Source: Ascarosepion bandense (Eukaryota; Mollusca; Cephalopoda; Sepiida; Sepiidae). From it: 64,000 bases of DNA. The stretch lies in the NCBI GenBank assembly GCA_037127315.1, contig JBBBDQ010001270.1, forward strand, positions 4,892,501 through 4,956,500. Direction: 5' to 3'. Positions 1-9,909 of the stretch are shown in pieces. The translations under genes and the position numbers were made by a program. Numbering within the stretch: position 1 is the first letter of the stretch; each line of letters begins with the position of its first letter. The notes under the pieces were generated by a model, which was not told the origin of the DNA, searched no databases, and worked only from the letters and a program-made list of their open reading frames with translations.

Positions 1-97
1 TCTCTCAAAAACCATTACTGTTGTAGAGTTTACTCTACACTAGACGTCTCACACTAGTGACGTTTCATTAGTATAATTGTACAGTTTGTTTTCTATG

Positions 98-100
<3 letters not shown>

Positions 101-154
<54 letters not shown>

Positions 155-156
155 CG
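101..156. repeat. (TA)n(TG)n microsatellite
   Basis: An uninterrupted TA run of about 43 bp passes into TG dinucleotides. It has no coding content. It is one of many TA tracts in this window. Confidence 0.95.
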
Positions 157-474
157 TTATTAAAAATTTGAATGCATAATGCGTGATAGATTTAATTTGG
201 TTAGATATGGAAGAAATTCAAATCGAGTTGTTCGATCTTGTTTTTTTTCCCGGTAACCTTGCCTTTGTTCCAGTGTTGAAACGTTTTGTGATCGTGTGTT
301 CGCTGCATTCGATACCGTACAAATCCAAACGCAGAGGAATGGCGTCGAAGAAAGACGGAGTTTGTGTCTGTGTGTCCGGTCAAGAAAGAATTCATTTGCC
401 ATTCTCACATTGGTAATCAAAGATATCTCTTCTATACTATAACCTACAAAACTTGATTATATATATGTATAGAC
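157..474. other. No recognisable feature
   Basis: Short open frames exist on both strands but show no family motif and overlap one another. I see no splice-site-bounded exon or repeat signature. Confidence 0.5.
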
Positions 475-590
475 TAAAAATAATGTTCAAACAAATAAAT
501 TATATATTCATAATTTACTTGTTTGAACCTTATTTTTAATCGATACTCGTATATGAATAAATATTCTGTTTTTCATCAAGCAGAATATTT
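475..590. repeat. Foldback hairpins (two)
   Basis: Arms at 475-502 and 510-537 are about 28 bp reverse complements with a few mismatches and a very short loop around 'atattc'. A second small hairpin pairs 559-568 (AAATATTCTG) with 581-590 (CAGAATATTT). This is compatible with a degenerate foldback MITE. No flanking duplication was identified. Confidence 0.7.
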
Positions 591-648
591 ATATATTTAT
601 TTCCACCGGCCTCATTAGTTACGATAAATTTTGTTGCGAAAATGTGTG

Positions 649-739
649 TAATTTGGCAGGATTCGACCTGCGACCCCTATCCACAAAAGGGAAGCCACCA
701 ATTGATCTGGTGCGTCTTAGACAACTCGACCACAAATGA
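649..739 (-). tRNA. tRNA-like sequence, class II (Ser/Leu-type) pseudogene or SINE head
   Basis: Read on the minus strand, this 91-nt stretch folds as a near-complete cloverleaf. The acceptor stem TCATTTG/CAAATTA has six of seven pairs. It is followed by TG and an A-box-like GGTCGAGTTGTCTAAGACGC, a perfect anticodon stem CACCA/TGGTG, a long variable arm (CCC...GGG) and a T stem GCAGG/CCTGC around a TCGAAT loop. The loop is GATCAAT and lacks the universal U33. The T loop is one base short. These flaws argue for a pseudogene or the head of a tRNA-derived SINE rather than a working tRNA. Covariance scoring was not possible here. Confidence 0.6.
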
Positions 740-1122
740 TTCAACAGTCTAAGGTTGTTGTTTTTTCAGTAGTTTTATTTTGGTAAGCAGGTTTTTGTCG
801 TTGAGTGCTCAATCTCGAGGTATAGATAGATTGTTGATAGGATTAATGCCGAGAAGTTTGTCACTCGACTGAGCAGGTACATACCGACTTCAAAATTTCA
901 TGAGGACATCATTATGATGTCATTCGCCAAGGAAAAATTTTCTACTGTTTAACCTGTTTTTTTTTCTCTTATTTATATGGAGTTTGTTGTAATGCGATAT
1001 TTTTGTGCGAGCGGTCAGTTGTTTTTAAATTTGTTGTGTTTTTTTTTTACTGTTGTATTATTTGTACACATATTTGGTTTCTTTTTATTGCTTTTTAGTG
1101 TGCGCATTAATGGATGTTCACT
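740..1122. other. No recognisable feature
   Basis: AT-rich sequence with T homopolymers. No coding or repeat structure was identified. Confidence 0.5.
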
Positions 1123-1124
1123 TA

Positions 1125-1903
1125 CGAGGTCATTCAATAAATAAGGTATAAGGACTTCTAATACAGATAGAAGCTTACTTTTTTTTCAACGTAGTCTCTC
1201 GGCAGTGTCACACACTTTTCCCATCATCTGTGCACAAGCTTCCGTATTCCCTCAGCGTAAAAATCTTTCGACTGATGTCTCCGCCAATCGCTTACAGCAC
1301 TTTTGACTTCATCGTCACTTTCAAACTTCGTGCCTCTCGTGAACGCTTACAAGGGATCAAACAGGTGAAAGTCTGAAGGGGCATGGTCTGGGCTGTAAGT
1401 GGGAGAGACACTGCTGGGACAACTCGACCCTTTTCTGTTTGTGCTCTGCAGTAAGCATCTTTGGCACCCACCGGCAGCTGACTTTCGAGTAGGCAAGGTC
1501 ATCATGGACAATTTTGTGTGCTGTTCCAACAGATAGGCTCCTCAACATTGCTTCGTCCTTCTTTAAACAATTTAGCCCACTTTTAGACATTTTTCAGCTG
1601 AAACATGTGACATCATATACAGTTAACATTCTCCTATGAATTTCAACTGGTTTGCACTCTTCAGCAACTAAAAACTTGATAACTGACCTCTGTTCAATCC
1701 TGGGACATGCTTCTTGTTCGGTCATCTTTGTTAATCTCCAAAACTCTAAAAGTTTTTTTTTCAATCTGCAAAAAAAAAAAAAAAAAAAATTAAAACCCTT
1801 TCAAAAAGAAGTAAAGGAAAAAAAAATAATAAAAAAGTAAGATTCTATTTGTATTAGAAGTTTTTATACCGAAAAATTCACCTTATTTATTGAATGACCC
1901 TCG
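1125..1903 (-). mobile_element. Internally deleted mariner-like element
   Basis: The element is bounded by TA at 1123-1124 and 1904-1905 and has inverted ends, CGAGG(G)TCATTCAATAAAT at the left matched by its complement at the right. The minus strand encodes mariner transposase relics. It lies directly beside, and shares its right terminal 49 bp with, the tandem array at 1855-2393. Its 779 bp is shorter than the usual 1.2-1.3 kb, consistent with loss of the catalytic core. Confidence 0.8.
1160..1600 (-). pseudogene. Mariner transposase remnant, frameshifted and core-deleted
   Basis: Minus-strand frames contain 'DDLAYSKVSCRWVPKML' (about 1495-1440), like the linker after the helix-turn-helix domain of mariner transposases. 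They then contain 'YSPDHAPSDFHLF' (about 1395-1357), the block carrying the third catalytic Asp of the D,D34D triad. Between them the sequence jumps straight from 'KQKRVELSQQ' to the 'YSPD' block with a frame change, so the regions carrying the first and second catalytic Asp are absent. The downstream frame keeps a degenerate C-terminus. It cannot be active. Confidence 0.8.
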
Positions 1904-2393
1904 TAGAAGTCCTTATACCGAAAAATTCACCTTATTTATTGAATGACCCTCGTAGAAGTCCTTATACCGAAAAATTCACCTTATTTATTGAATGACACTC
2001 GTAGAAGTCCTTATACCGAAAAATTCACCTTATTTATTGAATGACCCTCGTAGAAGTCCTTATACCGAAAAATTCACCTTATTTATTGAATGACCCTCGT
2101 AGAAGTCCTTATACCGAAAAATTCACCTTATTTATTGAATGACCCTCGTAGAAGTCCTTATACCGAAAAATTCCACTTATTTATTGAATGACCCTCGTAG
2201 AAGTCCTTATACCGAAAAATTCCACTTATTTATTGAATGGCCCTCGTAGAAGTCCTTATACCGAAAAATTTACCTTATGTATTGAATGACCCTCGTAGAA
2301 GTCCTTATACCGAAAGATTCACCTTATTTATTCAATGACCCGCGTAGAAGTCCTTATACCTAAAAAATCACCTTATTTATTCAATGAGCCTCG
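1855..2393. repeat. 49-bp tandem array (11 units) derived from a mariner end
   Basis: Eleven units follow each other with an exact 49-bp period and no insertions or deletions (11 x 49 = 539 bp). Each unit begins TAGAAGTCCTTATACCG and ends GAATGACCCTCG. The first unit is the right terminal repeat of the mariner relic, and the TA at each unit junction corresponds to the element's TA target site. Units differ by a few substitutions only. Confidence 0.95.
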
Positions 2394-2395
2394 TA

Positions 2396-2865
2396 CTTGC
2401 TTTATATTCCATCTTGTTATAGACAGCCACTCAATAAAAAGCAATTAAAATCACGAGCACATTAAAAAGAAACCAGTTATTTTCCACTCTTCTACGCCTC
2501 TTTCAAAGACGGGGTGTGGCAAACCTCTCACTGCGTTACTGCTACTTTCATGGAAAGTGCTCAGAGGAACTGCAATCCTTAATTCCGTTAGCTCAAAAGA
2601 TTCATGGCTAGAACCCATCATGCCACTCTTATTACAGAACACCACTATCATACTCTCCGTATTCCTTTGGTGAGAAGTAAGATTTCACTCGAGCAGCTTC
2701 TTCCAGCGAACTACTCCTAAGTAGAACCGACTCCAAAGAAGATGTTTTACCTATCACTACAATCTGAACCTCTTCAGGTTTAGGCTTAAGCATTGCCTTA
2801 GCCACCAATCCGCATAAAATATGCTTCTTACTGTGTAAACATCTACCTCGAATGGCGCCCTAGTC
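2396..2865. other. No recognisable gene
   Basis: Moderate GC, without a convincing domain in any frame. Small frames on the minus strand (about 2451-2651 and 2757-2975) show no family signature; the second runs into the LTR. Confidence 0.4.
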
Positions 2866-2869
2866 TTGT

Positions 2870-3323
2870 TGTAATATAACAATCTGGCCCCACCCGAGGA
2901 AGTGATGCAAGCGATGGTGTTTTCCGTCGGTGAAGGGGGCGGCGAAGCGACAAGACAGGTGTTTGTGAAATACATCCTGTCGAGGCCGACAGCGGCGGAA
3001 ATGGCTACAGAGGCAAACAGATCAGGTGCCTCTTAGAATTACGTGGGCGTGCGTGGGCGAGGCAAAAAACCGGAAGGAAAGTCCCGGTTCTAGAGGACTA
3101 TATAAAGACCTCAACACACGGATTCACCAGTAGCAGAGAGCGGCCGGTGGAAGCAGAGAGAGCCAACACAGGCAGACTACACTCCCGTCAGCCATTCTAT
3201 ATGCGCCCTCACCCTCCCGTTCTCTATTCCACACAGTTCGTCGTCATTAATTAATAAAAATATAACCTTATATTTTTATATATGCGTGTTTGTTGTTTTG
3301 TCGTCATACGGCGATATATAACA
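2870..3323 (+). mobile_element. Solo LTR of an LTR retrotransposon
   Basis: The 454-bp segment starts TGTAATATAAC and ends TATATAACA, so it has the TG...CA ends of LTRs. It is flanked by the 4-bp direct repeat TTGT (2866-2869 and 3324-3327). Inside are a TATA box at 3099, a small stem (AACCGG...CCGGTT) just before it, a GC-rich leader and an AATAAAAATA stretch near 3255. No internal gag-pol sequence adjoins it, so it is a solo LTR. The superfamily (Gypsy or BEL) cannot be decided. Confidence 0.72.
3099..3107 (+). promoter_or_regulatory. TATA box of the solo LTR
   Basis: TATATAAAG lies about 230 bp from the 5' end of the LTR and upstream of a GC-rich leader, the position expected for the U3/R boundary promoter. 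Activity is inferred from sequence only. Confidence 0.55.
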
Positions 3324-3344
3324 TTGTAAAGAGTGAACTTCACC

Positions 3345-3700
3345 GTAATAACAAAAAATCGTTAAAAGTTTTGAAGACCAAATTTAACTGGAAAGCAAAT
3401 ATCCGGAAAGGAGTTCCAAATATAGTGAGGGATAAGAAACTGTTAGCATAAAACTTACGATTAACTAACCATTTCAACTGGGCAATGATGAGACCTATCT
3501 GCCAATCTTGCACTGCACTTAAATTCGTGAAATTTAGGTACTAAAAAGGAAAAGTGACTGAAGGTAGGTCCTGGGTATGACACTAAACTGCATCTGGCAG
3601 CAAGGCGTCTGATTGAGAGGTTGTGAGGTGCACGGAACCACCTCTTAATTGATGTTGTTCCCAGGTCCAACCTAACCCCGAGTGTTAGCACCTGTTAGGG
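3345..3700 (-). pseudogene. Possible 3' end of a degraded LINE ORF
   Basis: A minus-strand frame ends in a shifted 'IWNSFPDICFPVKFGLQNF', which resembles the 'LWNSLP..CFP..YDLQKF' C-terminus of LINE-B. The upstream frame (76 aa open) is only vaguely similar to LINE C-terminal domains. It could be an older member of the same group. The similarity is short and the call is weak. Confidence 0.35.
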
Positions 3701-4009
3701 TCCCAGCTATGGGTAAATAGTTAACCCTCAAACTAGCGTCGAAACATCATGAAAGTATAAAAATTGACTTTTATAGAAAAATATACATTTTTGAAAGAAA
3801 AATATCACCAACAATACATTTTTGAAAGAAAAAAGGAATTATTGCCATAACACATTTTTGAAGAAAAAAACACCAGCAATACATTTATAAATACAATACT
3901 AGAAGATATCTTTAGTTTTCTAAAATAATAAAAAATATCATCAAAATCTGACTAATTCAACCTTTTCACTATAACTGAACATTAAAAAAAAGGATCTTAA
4001 AACTTTACC

Positions 4010-4075
4010 TTTTTGGCATTAAATAACCAACAGAGGTGGATAGGCCGTTAAGCAAAACTTAAACTCAAACTAACT
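4010..4075 (+). repeat. Short dispersed repeat, 'GGCATTAAATAACC' type
   Basis: The motif GGCATTAAATAACC, then GAGGTGGATAGGCCGTTAA, recurs in variant form at 33375-33440 and 33655-33722. Similar 'cattaaat..cc..gaggtt..' tails are common in molluscan SINE-like repeats (general knowledge, not searched). Confidence 0.55.
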
Positions 4076-4212
4076 GAATCCAAAATGCCAGATCAAGACC
4101 AATAACGTTGCAGATTCTTTTTTCAATTTTATCATGTATCACTAAATAGATTGCAGAAGGAGCAAACTAGATGTGGCAGGATTATATTAATTGCATGGGC
4201 GAACTATAGAAT

Positions 4213-4420
4213 TAATTCTGCGGAGAAAAACTTATCAAGCACGACACTGTAACTAACTTTCCAAACAGAAGGTAGAGAGAATCTGTCAGATGATTGATAG
4301 AGAGCAGTTTCGTTTTGTATTGTAGCCAAACTAAGAAGCCATTCTTGCCCCAGTTTGTAACAGATTGTAGACAATTTTTAAGATCACCTGCAATATTCTG
4401 TTCCTTGTACCACCCCAACG
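4213..4420 (-). pseudogene. LINE-B reverse transcriptase fragment
   Basis: The minus frame reads '..DLKNCLQSVTNWGKNGF..' then 'KTKLLSINH', matching 'DLHSVVNWGKKWLVNFNSSK' and 'KTKLLSVNH' of the copy at 42070. It covers only the region just after the RT palm. Both ends are truncated. Confidence 0.75.
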
Positions 4421-4606
4421 GTCCGTCCTAACAATTTCTCCGGCGGCCGTTCTCCACGCTGTGATGTTGCCGGGAGTTTGTTGAAAATGTCGGCCGGACA
4501 GCTGGGGGTACAAGATTGACTATAAGGAACGAACTTCCACAACTTGGATGAGTTGAAAGGATGCTTTATTCGTTTAGAGTTAGCCTTTTCGGTTGGGGCA
4601 GGCGAA

Positions 4607-5145
4607 TGTGACACACAGCTCTAACTCTAATTAATGGAGATCAACAAATCCAAACTGAACGAAACAAGACGAACGGAGATCCTTACTTCAAGCTCGCGCC
4701 CGGTGGGACTCTCAACTCTCTAACTTGTCTTAACTTTACTCGGAAAAAATACCTGAATTTATCCAAAATTGACCGGAAACCCGGAAATCCGGAAATGCTT
4801 TAGACCACCGGTGACAAACACCGGCGACTGTAAGTCTGAAATTTCAGTTATCTTTTTTTTTTTATCTTAATAAGGCTTCCGCCGGAAAAGGCTTAATGTG
4901 TGGTCAAGATACAGTAAAGGGCAGCCTTTGACCGGGTCATCGAAAACCTACCCGCTGACCTTTATCACTGAGTCAAATATTTACCGGAGGACAATTTTCC
5001 TCATAAAAGAAAAAGCGTTTATTTATTTTTTTCCTCTTCTTTTTCACTTTTGTTAAATATGTTTTTAAACTATTTTCTATTCTAATCTATTTTCTATTTT
5101 AATCTATTATAATAAAATACATATATGTCTAGTTATCGTGTCACA
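4607..5145 (-). mobile_element. Candidate solo LTR (no target duplication seen)
   Basis: On the minus strand this segment starts TGTGACACGATAAC and ends GCTGTGTGTCACA, giving matched 8-bp inverted ends TGTGACAC/GTGTCACA. It contains several CCGG-rich short stems. The flanks (GCGAA left, CCTTG right) do not form a target duplication, and no homologous second copy is in the window. It may be a coincidental inverted pair. Confidence 0.3.
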
Positions 5146-5560
5146 CCTTGATCACACCATAAAGTATCTGACGCCTCCTACCATGCTTTAGCTTTACAAG
5201 AGCAAAATCAAACAAAAATAGAGCTGAACAGTCTTCATCTTTTGTTTTAGGGAAATATAACTATTCCTCAGATAACGGACTCTCCCTCCTATATTAATAA
5301 GAGTTAACAGGAAGTTAACTCGAGAATTTTCTTAGGAGTTCTTGGAAAGTTCATAGAAGTTCTTTAGAGTTCTATTGGAGTTCAGTAGAACTACTCGGCA
5401 GTTGATATTAGTCGGCAGTTAGCCGAATATTAAGAAGTCAGCTTCAGTGGAAGAATACCAGGTTCCTAACATTTTGGGTACGTTAAATCGATTAGCAACT
5501 GACATAGCACTATCATAACCTCCAGTGCGAAAACTACCCCACAACAATATAGCCTTGATA
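5146..5560. other. No recognisable gene; degenerate 'GAGTTCTT' repeats
   Basis: At about 5320-5400, variants of AGTTCTT recur every 12-17 bp. Nothing coding was recognised. Confidence 0.4.
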
Positions 5561-5574
5561 GTGTTCAAAAACCT

Positions 5575-5966
5575 CAGTGCATCTTTCTTCTTCACGTGCT
5601 GTGTCCCTTCAGGATGTAGGCGATCATGGCCTTCCACTTCGCCCTGTCTCTTGTCGCTCTCAATATATTTCCTACGGGTATCTCTCCCAAACGCCGCCCT
5701 GCCATTCATTTGCTCAAGCCTATCAAATATATCCAGCGCTGCTTTGTCCTGTCTCTCTTTCCTTCTATCTGTCCTGTGAGTTTTAAATTCTCTTTGCCCT
5801 CCTTCCTCATTACATGTCCTACGAACCTCATCTGTTTCTTCCTGATGTTAAGCATGAGATTTATTCTCGTTTGTATTCTCCCCAACAAGACATTATTGCT
5901 CACTTGCTCAGTCTATGGTATCCCCAGCATCCTTCTGTAGAATCACATTTCTGCTGCCTCAAGTTT
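5575..5966 (-). mobile_element. LINE-A 3' fragment
   Basis: Minus-strand translation with frame changes gives 'EMWFYRRMLGIP', 'KQMRFVGHVMRKEGKENL' and 'LTGQIEGKRDR', followed by 'GEVEGHDRLHPEGT'. These correspond in order to the C-terminal domain of the copy at 53475-56535. It abuts a LINE-B fragment in the opposite orientation at about 5965. 5'-truncated and inactive. Confidence 0.85.
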
Positions 5967-6322
5967 AGCAACTAGGTCCCACTATTTTACTGTGAAACCA
6001 ATCAATTGTAAACGCAAATTCTACTCTAACAGCTTTTTTTTCTCGCACTTCCCGCCTGTGGAATTCCTTTCCGCTTACTTGCTTTCCCGACATCTACAAG
6101 AATTCAAGTGTGAAGTCAATAGTCATCTCCTGTCTCACTGACTTGCATGCTTTTTTCTCAGTCCATCCCACTCTCCTCAGTATTCTCATCCTTCTCTTAC
6201 CCTCTTCTGACACTCTCTGTAACCTGTAACTTTTTCTCATAACATTCCTCCTATGTAAGCCTCTGCACAACTGTGGCAGTAAAATGCCTTTCTTGGGACC
6301 ACACGATTATTAAAAATAAAGG
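5963..6322 (+). mobile_element. LINE-B 3' fragment
   Basis: Starts inside the C-terminal coding region ('ATRSHPF..'-type sequence AGCAACTAGGTCCCAC) and continues through TCTCGCACTTCCCGCCTGTGG ('SRTSRLW'). It ends in the family's 3' UTR, with a diverged 'gtggcagtaaaatgcctttcttggg' block and ATTAAAAATAAA tail. 5'-truncated. Confidence 0.8.
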
Positions 6323-6900
6323 TGTAGACATGATCAGTTATCATCTTGTTTACACCCTCTTCGCTTTTTTTACCAGAAGTAGATACGTATTCCTCGTTTT
6401 CTGTTTATCATTATGTTTCCAGTTCCTTCTAGAGTGTACTGCAACTCTATAATTTTAACGTCTAGGCATTTTTTTACTATATTCTTCTCTATAAGACTCG
6501 ATGTATTTCCTTATTATCCGGTTCACTCTCCTCCCCAGTCTTAGAGAAATAACATTTATTAATTTTTAACATTTTTGGGTTGTTTCCTGATTCCTTTTCG
6601 AGTCTACTTTAACATCAATTCTCTAATTTCTCTGACTGAACTCTGAAATATTATTCACTAATTAAATCTTGATCTCTTTAAACGTTTAGTTACCCTTTAA
6701 CGTTCCTGCAAGCCCACCTAAACCGAACTTCTTGAGCTTTCTAACACTAATACGACGCTAAATAGTCATCTCCTATTTTGAGTGGTTAACGATAGTAAAA
6801 GTACAAGAGACTGAGATTACACTTGCTGAAATCATAAACATTGCAATGGCAATATTATTCAAACTAGTTTTAACCTGTGAAGTTTTTACGGTTTTCCTAT
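6323..6900. other. No recognisable feature
   Basis: AT-rich, T-run-containing sequence without an interpretable frame or repeat. Confidence 0.5.
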
Positions 6901-7103
6901 TTGAAATTTAAAGGGGCGTAAGACAAGGATGTCTCTTTTCACCGGATCTATTCAACTTGTACAGCAAAACTATTCTGAGGATCACTGGCGGTCACAATCT
7001 GAACAACATAAGATACGCATATAATACAGTGCTGATAGATGACATGGAAAAGAAAATACAAAACCCTCTAAAAAAGGTAGATGAAGAAAATCAAAAGAAA
7101 GGA

Positions 7104-7376
7104 CTGCTTAGGCTTCGATACATGATCACCTAAGTGAGTATCACGCCTGGCACTTAACTTATTTTTTAAGTGTTTTTGTCCTTCCTAATTTAGTTCGTTA
7201 ATTTGAACCTGCCATTATCTCTTAAATAATAAACTATTCCATTCTGATCGCCTGAGAAGAGAAATGGCATATCAAAGACGCTACTTGGTTTCAATGAGAA
7301 AATGAAAGGAAAAAGGGAAGGAAGAAATATTTAATGTCTGTTTTAGTGAAATGAAATACGTTATCAATTTTCAAAT
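7104..7376 (+). repeat. Left arm of a 273-bp inverted repeat
   Basis: This block is the reverse complement of 8931-9203 with only scattered differences. It sits precisely inside LINE-A coding sequence, so it is an insertion there. Its start (GCTTCGATACATGATCACC) is the 3' part of SINE-S in reverse orientation. Confidence 0.85.
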
Positions 7377-7506
7377 TACAAGAAAACTGAATGTATGGTC
7401 ATCAACAAACGAAGGAGCCCAAAATACAAATTACAAGTTGGGGATACTAAAATCAAGCAAGTACAAAAATTTAAGTACTTGGGAAATGTTCTAACGGAAG
7501 ACGGAA

Positions 7507-7971
7507 ATGGCTAAGGACGCATTCCAGAAGCTGAGCAGAATATTAAGAGACAGGAAAATTTCGTTAGAAACAAAGAAGAGAGCACTAGATTGCTATGTGA
7601 TGTCTGTCCTTCAATATAGCTGTAAATGCTGGACAATATCATCAAAGATAAAGGAAAAACTTGAAGCAACTGAAATGGGTTTCTACAGAAGGATGCTGCG
7701 GATATCATGGATCGAGCATGTAAGCAATGATGAGGTTTTAGAAAAGATGGAAACGAAAAGGAAATTAATACTGAGCATCAGGAAGGGACAGCTGAAATTC
7801 TTAAGACGAGGAAGAAAAGGCTTGGAGAATCTGATACTCACAGGTCAGATAAAGGGAAAGAGACAAAGAAAATCAGCAGATAACACATTTGAATGGTCTG
7901 AGCAGGTGGATGGCAGAGTGGGGTTTGGATGGTGTAACAGGAAAAAGTGTGCTAAGAGCTACCAGGGATAG
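7507..7971 (+). pseudogene. LINE-A ORF2 C-terminal domain (154 aa open frame)
   Basis: An open frame of 154 codons covers the post-RT region: 'AFQKLSRILRDRKISLETKK' (about 5-24), 'MGFYRRMLRISWIEHVSNDE' (about 57-76), 'LENLILTGQIKGKRQRKSAD'. It is the longest intact piece of this domain in the window apart from the copy at 56006. The family's 'FLGHAMRK' reads 'FLRRGRK' here. It lacks the RT catalytic residues, so it is a fragment rather than a gene. Confidence 0.8.
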
Positions 7972-8094
7972 GAAGACGTGAAAAACCATGATCGCCTACG
8001 TCCTACACGGCACATAGAAGAAGAATGAATCTTGCTTCTTCAGTTAATGACAGAATAAGCTTATGGCGAGTTCTATGACGATAGCGTATCCATA

Positions 8095-8745
8095 GAAATT
8101 CCCTTATTGCATCGTTTAATATTTGAATTTAACTACTTTAATGAATCTCTGTTTAGTGATATGCATATAACCCTTTCTATGCTGACTGCTATCATGTCTA
8201 ATCTAGATCCTCATCAAGCATGTAGACCCGATGGTATTCGTGTGCTCCCGAATTGGCTCGCGTTTTCTCTAAACTGTATAACAAATGCATCTTTGTCTCA
8301 TGCTTTCTTGTCTGCTGAAAATAACCATCTGTTGTTCCAGTTTGGCGAAATGTTTCCCTCATCGAACTATCAGTTTTCTACCTCTTTTTGGGAAGGGAAC
8401 CCCTAGATTCCCTAATTAATGACGAATTGGTCCATCGTCTCTCATATCAGCGCCTTTTCTCAGACAAGCAGTATGGTTTTCGTTTCTCCAGGTCAAATGT
8501 TGATGTACTGACGATCGTTGCGGAAAGAGTCTATGATGTTCTGGATGAAAACAGGTAAACTCGGGCTGTAGCATTGGTAATATCCAAAGTCATTGACAGT
8601 GTTTGGCATGTATGTCTTTTCCATAAGCTGAAAAGTTTAAGTGTCTCCGGACACATTTTTTTAACTAATCCAGTCTTTCGTATCTATTCGTGAAATAAAA
8701 GTTATCCTGAACGGCCACACTTGCAGGGTTAGAGGGAGATAACTT
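8095..8745 (+). mobile_element. LINE-B RT fragment, decayed
   Basis: Spliced across frameshifts the translation gives 'HQACRPDGI' (family 'NKASGDDGIP'), 'LFSDKQYGFRFSRSNVDVLT' and 'AVALVISKVIDSVWH' (family 'AVALDTSKAFDRVWH'). The catalytic Asp of the KAFD block is lost. It covers RT fingers to palm and stops before YADD. Confidence 0.8.
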
Positions 8746-8825
8746 ATGACTTCCAAGGGGCATTACTATGCAAGGGATGAGAATGATACACCTGAGTGAT
8801 TGTAATAAAGGGTTCGGTTCGAAAT

Positions 8826-8925
8826 TCCCAGCACCTAAAGAAGGCCGGGGCGTACAACGGCCGAAACATCGTACAAATGGCAACAAAGATGAGTAAAGTA
8901 GTTCGAATAATGTAAATACTGTAAA
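8826..8925 (+). repeat. Dispersed repeat ending 'GGCCGAAACATCG'
   Basis: The sequence from ACAACGGCCGAAACATCG through CGAATAATGTAAATACTGTAAA is repeated almost exactly at 24507-24590. The related TTACATTGTTCAGACTATTG at 10112 is its reverse complement. It is probably the end of a mobile element; class unknown. Confidence 0.6.
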
Positions 8926-8930
8926 AAGAT

Positions 8931-9203
8931 TTGAAATTGATAACGTATTTCATTTCACTAAAACAGACATTAAATATTTCTTCCTTCCCTTTTTCCTTTC
9001 ATTTTCTCATTGAAACCAAGTAGCGTCTTTGATATGCCATTTCTCTTCTCACGCGATCAGCAGAATGGAATAGTTTATTATTTAAGAGATAATGGCAGGT
9101 TCAAATTAACGAACTAAATTAGGAAGGACAAAAACACTTAAAAAATAAGTTAAGTGCCAGGCGTGATACTCACTTAGGTGATCATGTATCGAAGCCTGAG
9201 CAG
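8931..9203 (-). repeat. Right arm of the 273-bp inverted repeat
   Basis: Reverse complement of 7104-7376. About 1.55 kb of LINE-A and LINE-B sequence lies between the arms. Its right third is continuous with the SINE-S copy at 9145-9418. Confidence 0.85.
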
Positions 9204-9418
9204 AAGATTTTCCTGTAGTAGATTACCATTGTTTTCTGTAGTATACTGATTTTCAACCAAGGCTATAGAACCTAATCTGTCCTGCTATTTCATCCATAGC
9301 TGAAGGGAGAAGAGACGGATTAATATATTTCCTAAGGGAATGCAACGAATTTAATTGGAATTTGAACTCGGCTCTCCACGTTCCGAACCGATATCCACTG
9401 CACAACAACGTACATCCA
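9145..9418 (-). mobile_element. SINE-S copy (tRNA-derived)
   Basis: The minus strand begins at the right with a tRNA-like head: the A-box region around TGCAGTGGATATCGG and the B-box GAGTTCAAATTCC. It continues through the conserved body (CAGGACAGATTAGGTTCTAT) to the tail GTATCACGCCTGGCACTTAAC. The family has at least seven copies here. Confidence 0.8.
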
Positions 9419-9480
9419 TTGTTAAAAGTTTTAATATTGAAACAAAATCTTAAACAGGGATATCGGCTAAAGAATCAATT

Positions 9481-9909
9481 AAATGGAGATAAAGAAGCCA
9501 CAACTAAAATAGCGACCAATGAACCGTTTAAATAATCTGTGTGTTTATGGTATATATATGTGTGATTGACAGTTGGGACCTTTTTATGGTCTGATGGTAT
9601 CAGTCTGCTTTAATATGTGGTTTATCTCAGTATGTGTTTACCTGACCGTTAGTTTGACTTTTGCCAAAGTGGAAGAGGGCTTTTTATGACTGCTGTTATC
9701 TATCTGCTTCATCTCGTGTGTGCATGTCCGTCAGTGTGTCATGTGTGCGTGTTTATGTGCAAAAAATGGCGTATACTTCTTGTATTTTATTTTTCTTTAT
9801 TTTGTGTATTTATATATATTTGTTTTTAATTATTTTCTTTTATTTCTTTAAATGGAGATAAAGAAGCCACAACTAAAATAGCGACCAATGAACCGTTTAA
9901 ATAATCTGT
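9481..9909. repeat. 309-bp segment flanked by perfect 60-bp direct repeats
   Basis: The 60-bp sequence starting AAATGGAGATAAAGAAGCC occurs at 9481-9540 and again at 9850-9909 without a difference. Between them lies 9541-9849, nearly identical to 10920-11230 of element E. Confidence 0.9.
9541..9849 (+). mobile_element. Element E internal fragment
   Basis: It matches 10920-11230 at roughly 98% by eye, starting GTGTTTATGGTATATATATG and ending in a TTTATTTCTTT tract. Neither terminal inverted repeat of E is included. Confidence 0.8.

Larger units (their letters stand above)
6905..8030 (+). mobile_element. LINE-A copy, interrupted
   Basis: The RT palm region reads 'GVRQGCLFSPDLFNLYSKTIL' (about 6915-6977) and 'RYAYNTVL', where the family has YADD, so the catalytic motif is destroyed. 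After 'KKGL' the frame is broken by a 273-bp insertion (7104-7376). It resumes with 'YKKTECMVINKRRS', 'KFKYLGNVLTEDG' and the long C-terminal frame. The copy ends CACATAGAAGAAGAATG, the family's GAA-type tail. Confidence 0.85.

Noticed and set aside
1855..2393. CRISPR-like regular repeats
   Set aside because: Units are contiguous with no variable spacers, and the context is an animal genome; it is a tandem array from a mariner end.
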